Shown here piece by piece: positions 59,764 through 63,078 of a stretch of DNA of 63,078 nt. The DNA comes from Bacteroidota bacterium (GTDB lineage Bacteria; Bacteroidota; Bacteroidia; Cytophagales; UBA9547), in NCBI GenBank assembly GCA_004293915.1, contig RDZG01000055.1, positions 1-63,078 of the forward strand, in the 5' to 3' direction. Made by a program: the position numbers and the translations under genes. Every line of letters begins with the position of its first letter. Position 1 is the first letter of the stretch. Below the pieces are notes generated by a model, which did no database searches, had not been told where the DNA came from, and was given only the letters and a program-made list of their open reading frames with translations.

Positions 59764-61578
59764 TTAATCTTGAACTGCAAATACACTTTCTTGAGCTTCT
59801 AATAAACTTTTATAAAGTCCATTTTGTTTTTGTGCCAATTCTGTGTGCGTACCTTGTTCAACAATTTCGCCATTATTTAAAACCAATATTTTATCAACAT
59901 TTTGAATAGTTGATAATCGATGGGCAATAATAATGGTGGTTCGATTTTGCATCAAATTATTTAAAGCATCTTGAACAACTTTTTCAGATGCGGTATCGAG
60001 CGAACTTGTGGCTTCATCTAAAATCAAAATAGGTGGATTTTTTAAAATTGCTCTTGCAATGGCTATACGTTGGCGTTGTCCACCCGAAAGTTTTATCCCT
60101 CGTTCGCCTACTAAGGTTTGCATGCCATCAGGAAAACGTTCAATAAATTCCATCGCATTAGCCTGTTGAGCAGCATCAATGATTTCTTGGTCTGTGGCAT
60201 TTATTTTTCCATATGCAATATTTTCTTTGATTGTTCCGCCAAAAAGCATTATTTCTTGCGGTACCAAACCAATATTTGTACGCAAATCAAGTATTTCAAT
60301 GGTATTTATAGCAGCATCATCAATCGTTATTTTACCTTTATTATGGCAATGAAATCGCAATAAAAGTTGAGAAATAGTTGATTTTCCAGCACCACTTTGT
60401 CCAACAAAAGCAACTTTTTGTCCAGGCAAAATCTCAAAACTAAGCGATTTTAAAACCATAATTTCTGGACGAGCTGGATAATAAAATTCTACTTCTTCAA
60501 AATTTATTTTACCTGAAAAAATAACATTTTTTGATTCAGAATAATCTTTAGTTTCTAATTGTTCTTCTAAAAGCTCTGAAATTCTTTCAGATGCGCCAAC
60601 AGTTTTTTGCAGCTGACTATACACATCGCCTAGCCCTGCAACCGATGCGCCAATAAAAGAAGTATATAAAATAAAAGAAGTTAAATCACCTACCGAAAGC
60701 TGATTTTGAGCCACCAAACCTGCCCCATACCACATCACTAAAACTATTCCTCCAAAAACTGCAAAAATGATAAAAGATATAAAACCGCCTCTATTTCTAG
60801 CTGTTTTTAACGCACTTTTTATCACATTATCCAAAGAACTTGCATAGCGATTGGATTCAAATTTTTCGTTTGTAAATGTTTTTACAGCCTGAATATTTTG
60901 TAGAGTTTCTTCTACTATCACATTTGTAACTGCCAATTCTTCTTGTGTCTTTTTTGATTGTTTGCGGATAGATTTACCAAAATACATGGCACTTAAAACT
61001 ATAAATGGAAAAGTAAGCAGCATAAATACCGTAAGTTTTGGCGAAGTATAAAGCAAAATGCCTGAACCAACAAAAAGCACTGATAAACCTCTAAAAAATT
61101 CGGCTAAAGTAAACGAAAGCACATCAGAAAGCTGCGACACATCAGCACTTATTCTACTTGTGATTTCGCCAACTCTATTTTTTTCAAAAAATGTCATTGG
61201 TAAGCATACAAGTCTGTTATACAACGATTTACGTATATCCGACATGGTATATTCACTTACTTTTGTGAAAAAATATATCCGTAAAAACGAAAATATAGAT
61301 TGAAAAACCAAAACCACAAGTAGTAATAATGTAATAGTATTTATACTAAATATTTCTGCCGATTTTCCAAGTGCTGCGTCAATAAGTTTTCCCATAAAAT
61401 ATGGAAAAATGAGCATGGTTGAACTCGATAAAAACAAGAAAATTGAACCGAAAATAAAATACCATTTATAAGGATAGATAAATTTGAAAAGTGATGCTGG
61501 TTTTTTTAATCTATCGCCAGTAATTTTCTTCTTGTCGATTTCTTCGACTATGCGTTTTTCGCCAAACTGTTTTGCCAT
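59764..61578 (-). CDS. MsbA-type ABC exporter
   Basis: The 604-residue protein is a half-transporter: six membrane helices in about 35-330, then the ATPase domain. Walker A is GQSGAGKST near 395, the Q-loop is GLVPQEIMLFGG, the signature is LSGGQRQRIAIARA near 500, and Walker B is PILILDEATSSLD. Family members export lipids, peptides or drugs as homodimers; an ABCB10/MsbA-like type is likely but the substrate is not clear. A -7-like TAATTTTG box lies at 61590-61583 on the minus strand. Confidence 0.92.
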   Translation of the reverse strand: MAKQFGEKRIVEEIDKKKITGDRLKKPASLFKFIYPYKWYFIFGSIFLFLSSSTMLIFPYFMGKLIDAALGKSAEIFSINTITLLLLVVLVFQSIFSFLRIYFFTKVSEYTMSDIRKSLYNRLVCLPMTFFEKNRVGEITSRISADVSQLSDVLSFTLAEFFRGLSVLFVGSGILLYTSPKLTVFMLLTFPFIVLSAMYFGKSIRKQSKKTQEELAVTNVIVEETLQNIQAVKTFTNEKFESNRYASSLDNVIKSALKTARNRGGFISFIIFAVFGGIVLVMWYGAGLVAQNQLSVGDLTSFILYTSFIGASVAGLGDVYSQLQKTVGASERISELLEEQLETKDYSESKNVIFSGKINFEEVEFYYPARPEIMVLKSLSFEILPGQKVAFVGQSGAGKSTISQLLLRFHCHNKGKITIDDAAINTIEILDLRTNIGLVPQEIMLFGGTIKENIAYGKINATDQEIIDAAQQANAMEFIERFPDGMQTLVGERGIKLSGGQRQRIAIARAILKNPPILILDEATSSLDTASEKVVQDALNNLMQNRTTIIIAHRLSTIQNVDKILVLNNGEIVEQGTHTELAQKQNGLYKSLLEAQESVFAVQD

Positions 61579-61633
61579 AATGCAAAATTAACACATTGAT
61601 AATCACTTTTTAAATTAAAAATAAAACTCTTTT

Positions 61634-61663
61634 TTTGTTTTTTCAAAATAAACGATATATTTG
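61634..61663 (+). promoter_or_regulatory. Promoter of the DUF3137 gene
   Basis: TTTG (61634-61637) and TATATTTG (61656-61663) are 18 bases apart, slightly short of the best spacing. The ATG is 50 bases beyond the -7 box. Confidence 0.45.
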
Positions 61664-61712
61664 TTCATATCTTACACAGTATAACTATTTTAAGATTTAA
61701 AAACTTTTAAAT

Positions 61713-62618
61713 ATGCAAAGAGAACAGGACTTCAGACATTTTTACAAATCAGACATTTCTCACTCACTTGTCTACACCGAAAAAGAACGAAAAAGTATCG
61801 TTACTAAAATCATTATTAGTATAGTGCTACCGCTAGTGTTAGCTCCTTTGTTGGTAATAATGTGGAGAATTTATTTTAATGAATTATTATTGGTTCCCGC
61901 TCTTTTATTGATAATTGGAAGTCCAATTTATATTAATCGCTTATTTGGCGACACTTTATTTTACAAAAATTTTAAACGAAAGATTATTGGTAAAATAATA
62001 AAATACATCAATCCAACGCTAGAGTATGATAATCTTCAAAAAGTAGATGATGTTGAATACGATAATTCAAAGTTTTTTGAAAACACAAACACTATATTAT
62101 ATGGCGATGATCACGTTTCGGGTGTAATTAATGAAGTTAGGATTGAGTTTTCGGAATTTTTGGCTGAATATAAAAGTGAAGCCGATAAAAAAGAACATGG
62201 AACAAAATTTCAGTTTAGAGGTTTGTTTTTGCTTGGTGAGTTTAGAAAAAACTTTCCTTGCGAATTAGTAGTAAAAACTTCTACTTTAGATTTGCCAGGT
62301 GCTCAGCCAGTTGGAGTTGATGCAGCATTTAATAAACTATTCAAAACAAAAGTTTTTACTAATCCAGAAAACTTAGATCAAGTATTGACTTTGGGAATGA
62401 AAAATCTTATAACTAGACTTCACGAACAAATCCATAATGATTTTATGGTTTCGTTTGCCGACAATAGAATTTATATTGGAATCTATCATGATGAAGATTT
62501 GTTTGAGCCAACATTGTTTCAAAGCATGAATAATTACGATAAAATGAAAGGTTTTTTTGACGATTTATTCTTCCCGATTTTGTTTATTGAAGATGCCACG
62601 AAAGAGCTTTCAAAATAA
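61713..62618 (+). CDS. DUF3137 membrane protein
   Basis: The 301-residue protein has two membrane segments near the N-terminus (IIISIVLPLVLAPLLVIMW and LLLVPALLLIIGSPIYI), and a soluble domain of about 220 residues. Segments such as FQFRGLFLLGEFRKNFPCELVV, VDAAFNKLFKTKVFTNPENLDQVLT and FADNRIYIGI match the DUF3137 type, the galanin-like proteins of unknown role. It has its own promoter and converges with the partial cysQ. Confidence 0.8.
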   Translation: MQREQDFRHFYKSDISHSLVYTEKERKSIVTKIIISIVLPLVLAPLLVIMWRIYFNELLLVPALLLIIGSPIYINRLFGDTLFYKNFKRKIIGKIIKYINPTLEYDNLQKVDDVEYDNSKFFENTNTILYGDDHVSGVINEVRIEFSEFLAEYKSEADKKEHGTKFQFRGLFLLGEFRKNFPCELVVKTSTLDLPGAQPVGVDAAFNKLFKTKVFTNPENLDQVLTLGMKNLITRLHEQIHNDFMVSFADNRIYIGIYHDEDLFEPTLFQSMNNYDKMKGFFDDLFFPILFIEDATKELSK

Positions 62619-62622
62619 AATC

Positions 62623-63078
62623 TTAAAAACCTTTGCACAAAAATGACCCATTCAACAGAATGGGTTTGTTGTATGTAATACCCTCAACACTTCCTCCAGC
62701 ACCAACTAAAATAGCTTCGCCAGCTGCTGTATCCCATTCCATTGTCGGACCTTCTCTATAATATATATCAGCTTTACCTTCGGCTATAAGGCAAAATTTG
62801 AGCGAACTACCCATTGCAACATGACTTGTGATTGGATAATCAGACAGCACATTTTTATCTCCAGACGATGCATGGGAGCTAGAACCAACTGCAATTAATT
62901 CTATGCGTTTGTTGCTAACCTTTAGCTGGCTTTTTGTATTGTTTCGCAAAACAAAAGCACCATTTTTATCTGCAAAATATACTTCGCCAGAAACAGGAAC
63001 TTGTATAACTCCTAAAACAGGAACTCCATTTTCTATTAAAGCAATATTGACAGTAAATTGCCCATTTCGTTTCACAAA
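62623..63078 (-). CDS. cysQ: 3'(2'),5'-bisphosphate nucleotidase CysQ, 5' end outside window
   Basis: The frame is open to the right edge, so the N-terminal part, with the first metal-binding motif, is missing. The visible 151 residues contain EFTVNIALI-like FTVNIALIENGVPVLGVI, the family segment AMGSSLKFCLIAEGKADIYYREGPTMEWDTAAGEAIL with the second aspartate, and GGSV near the end. CysQ hydrolyses 3'-phosphoadenosine 5'-phosphate, a by-product of sulfate assimilation. This fits the sulfite reductase at the left end of the window. The apparent ATG-like valine codon (GTG at 63075) is internal and not the start. Confidence 0.9.
   Translation of the reverse strand, partial: FVKRNGQFTVNIALIENGVPVLGVIQVPVSGEVYFADKNGAFVLRNNTKSQLKVSNKRIELIAVGSSSHASSGDKNVLSDYPITSHVAMGSSLKFCLIAEGKADIYYREGPTMEWDTAAGEAILVGAGGSVEGITYNKPILLNGSFLCKGF

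Noticed and set aside
1-63078. CRISPR array, rRNA or tRNA genes
   Set aside because: No spaced direct repeats of CRISPR type and no tRNA-like cloverleaf or rRNA segment was noticed in the intergenic stretches; a dedicated search tool would be needed to exclude an atypical tRNA.

Overview
The window is AT-rich (roughly one third G+C by eye) and chromosomal, and it reads as a member of the Bacteroidota. The support is direct: a large secreted protein ends in a type IX secretion (type B, gliding-motility-type) sorting domain; promoters follow the TTG-N19/20-TAnnTTTG pattern of this phylum; and several phylum-typical proteins occur (HEPN-tailed nitrite/sulfite reductase, YtxJ-like thioredoxin, BatB/BatC, an FtsL-like protein, fused RibBA, fused GcvP). 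I cannot assign a family or genus. No rRNA, tRNA, CRISPR array or intact insertion sequence was seen.

Layout. 1-9.2 kb: a partial nuclease-like protein, sulfite/nitrite reductase, a PstS-like binding protein, a TPR/TonB protein, a DUF937 protein with a heptanucleotide repeat in its leader, a HerA-like ATPase, a small repetitive lipoprotein and Der. 9.5-13.9 kb: RelE/XRE toxin-antitoxin module 1, two small unknown genes, IspE and a DMT-family exporter. 13.9-26.9 kb: glycine decarboxylase, a candidate short transcript, a T9SS-exported adhesin-like protein, PIN toxin-antitoxin module 1, ComF-type protein, a membrane SpoIIE-type phosphatase, a translationally coupled UbiA prenyltransferase/type III polyketide synthase pair, and BioD. 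26.9-32.2 kb: two tiny overlapping lipoprotein genes, cmk, ispH, then remnants of a type I restriction-modification operon ('hsdM-dinD-hsdS') bounded by a 172-bp repeat of the ispH 3' end, then radA. 32.3-46.4 kb: flotillin-like protein, PIN module 2 between 19-bp direct repeats, YtxJ, a CheY-like regulator, pentapeptide-repeat and FtsL-like membrane proteins, a SET-domain protein, HemJ-like protein, RNA m5C methyltransferase, RelE/XRE module 2, UppS-BamA, an orphan HicB-like protein and BatB-BatC. 46.4-63 kb: TrpF, an OmpA lipoprotein, a defence cluster (cytosine methyltransferase with an HsdR_N-like N-terminus, DUF262 protein, HEPN protein, 65-aa ORF, HsdS tail remnant), a PIF1-type helicase, a GT-C membrane glycosyltransferase, RibBA, uridine kinase, two YeeE/YedE sulfur transporters, an ABC exporter, a DUF3137 protein and partial CysQ.

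How it fits together. Housekeeping genes (isoprenoid: IspE, IspH, UppS; cofactors: RibBA, BioD, HemJ; envelope: BamA, OmpA, FtsL; sulfur: sulfite reductase, YeeE pair, CysQ) form an ordinary backbone cut by small accessory modules. The most interesting parts are the two restriction-related loci. At 48-51.8 kb a 5mC methyltransferase is fused to a nuclease-like domain that normally belongs to type I enzymes, is followed by DUF262 and HEPN genes, and has an HsdS-like tail remnant immediately downstream. At 28.6-30.7 kb a broken type I operon sits between two copies of the ispH 3' end that differ only at synonymous sites. Five toxin-antitoxin-type loci (two RelE/XRE, two PIN, one orphan HicB) add to the picture of repeated acquisition and decay of defence and stability genes.
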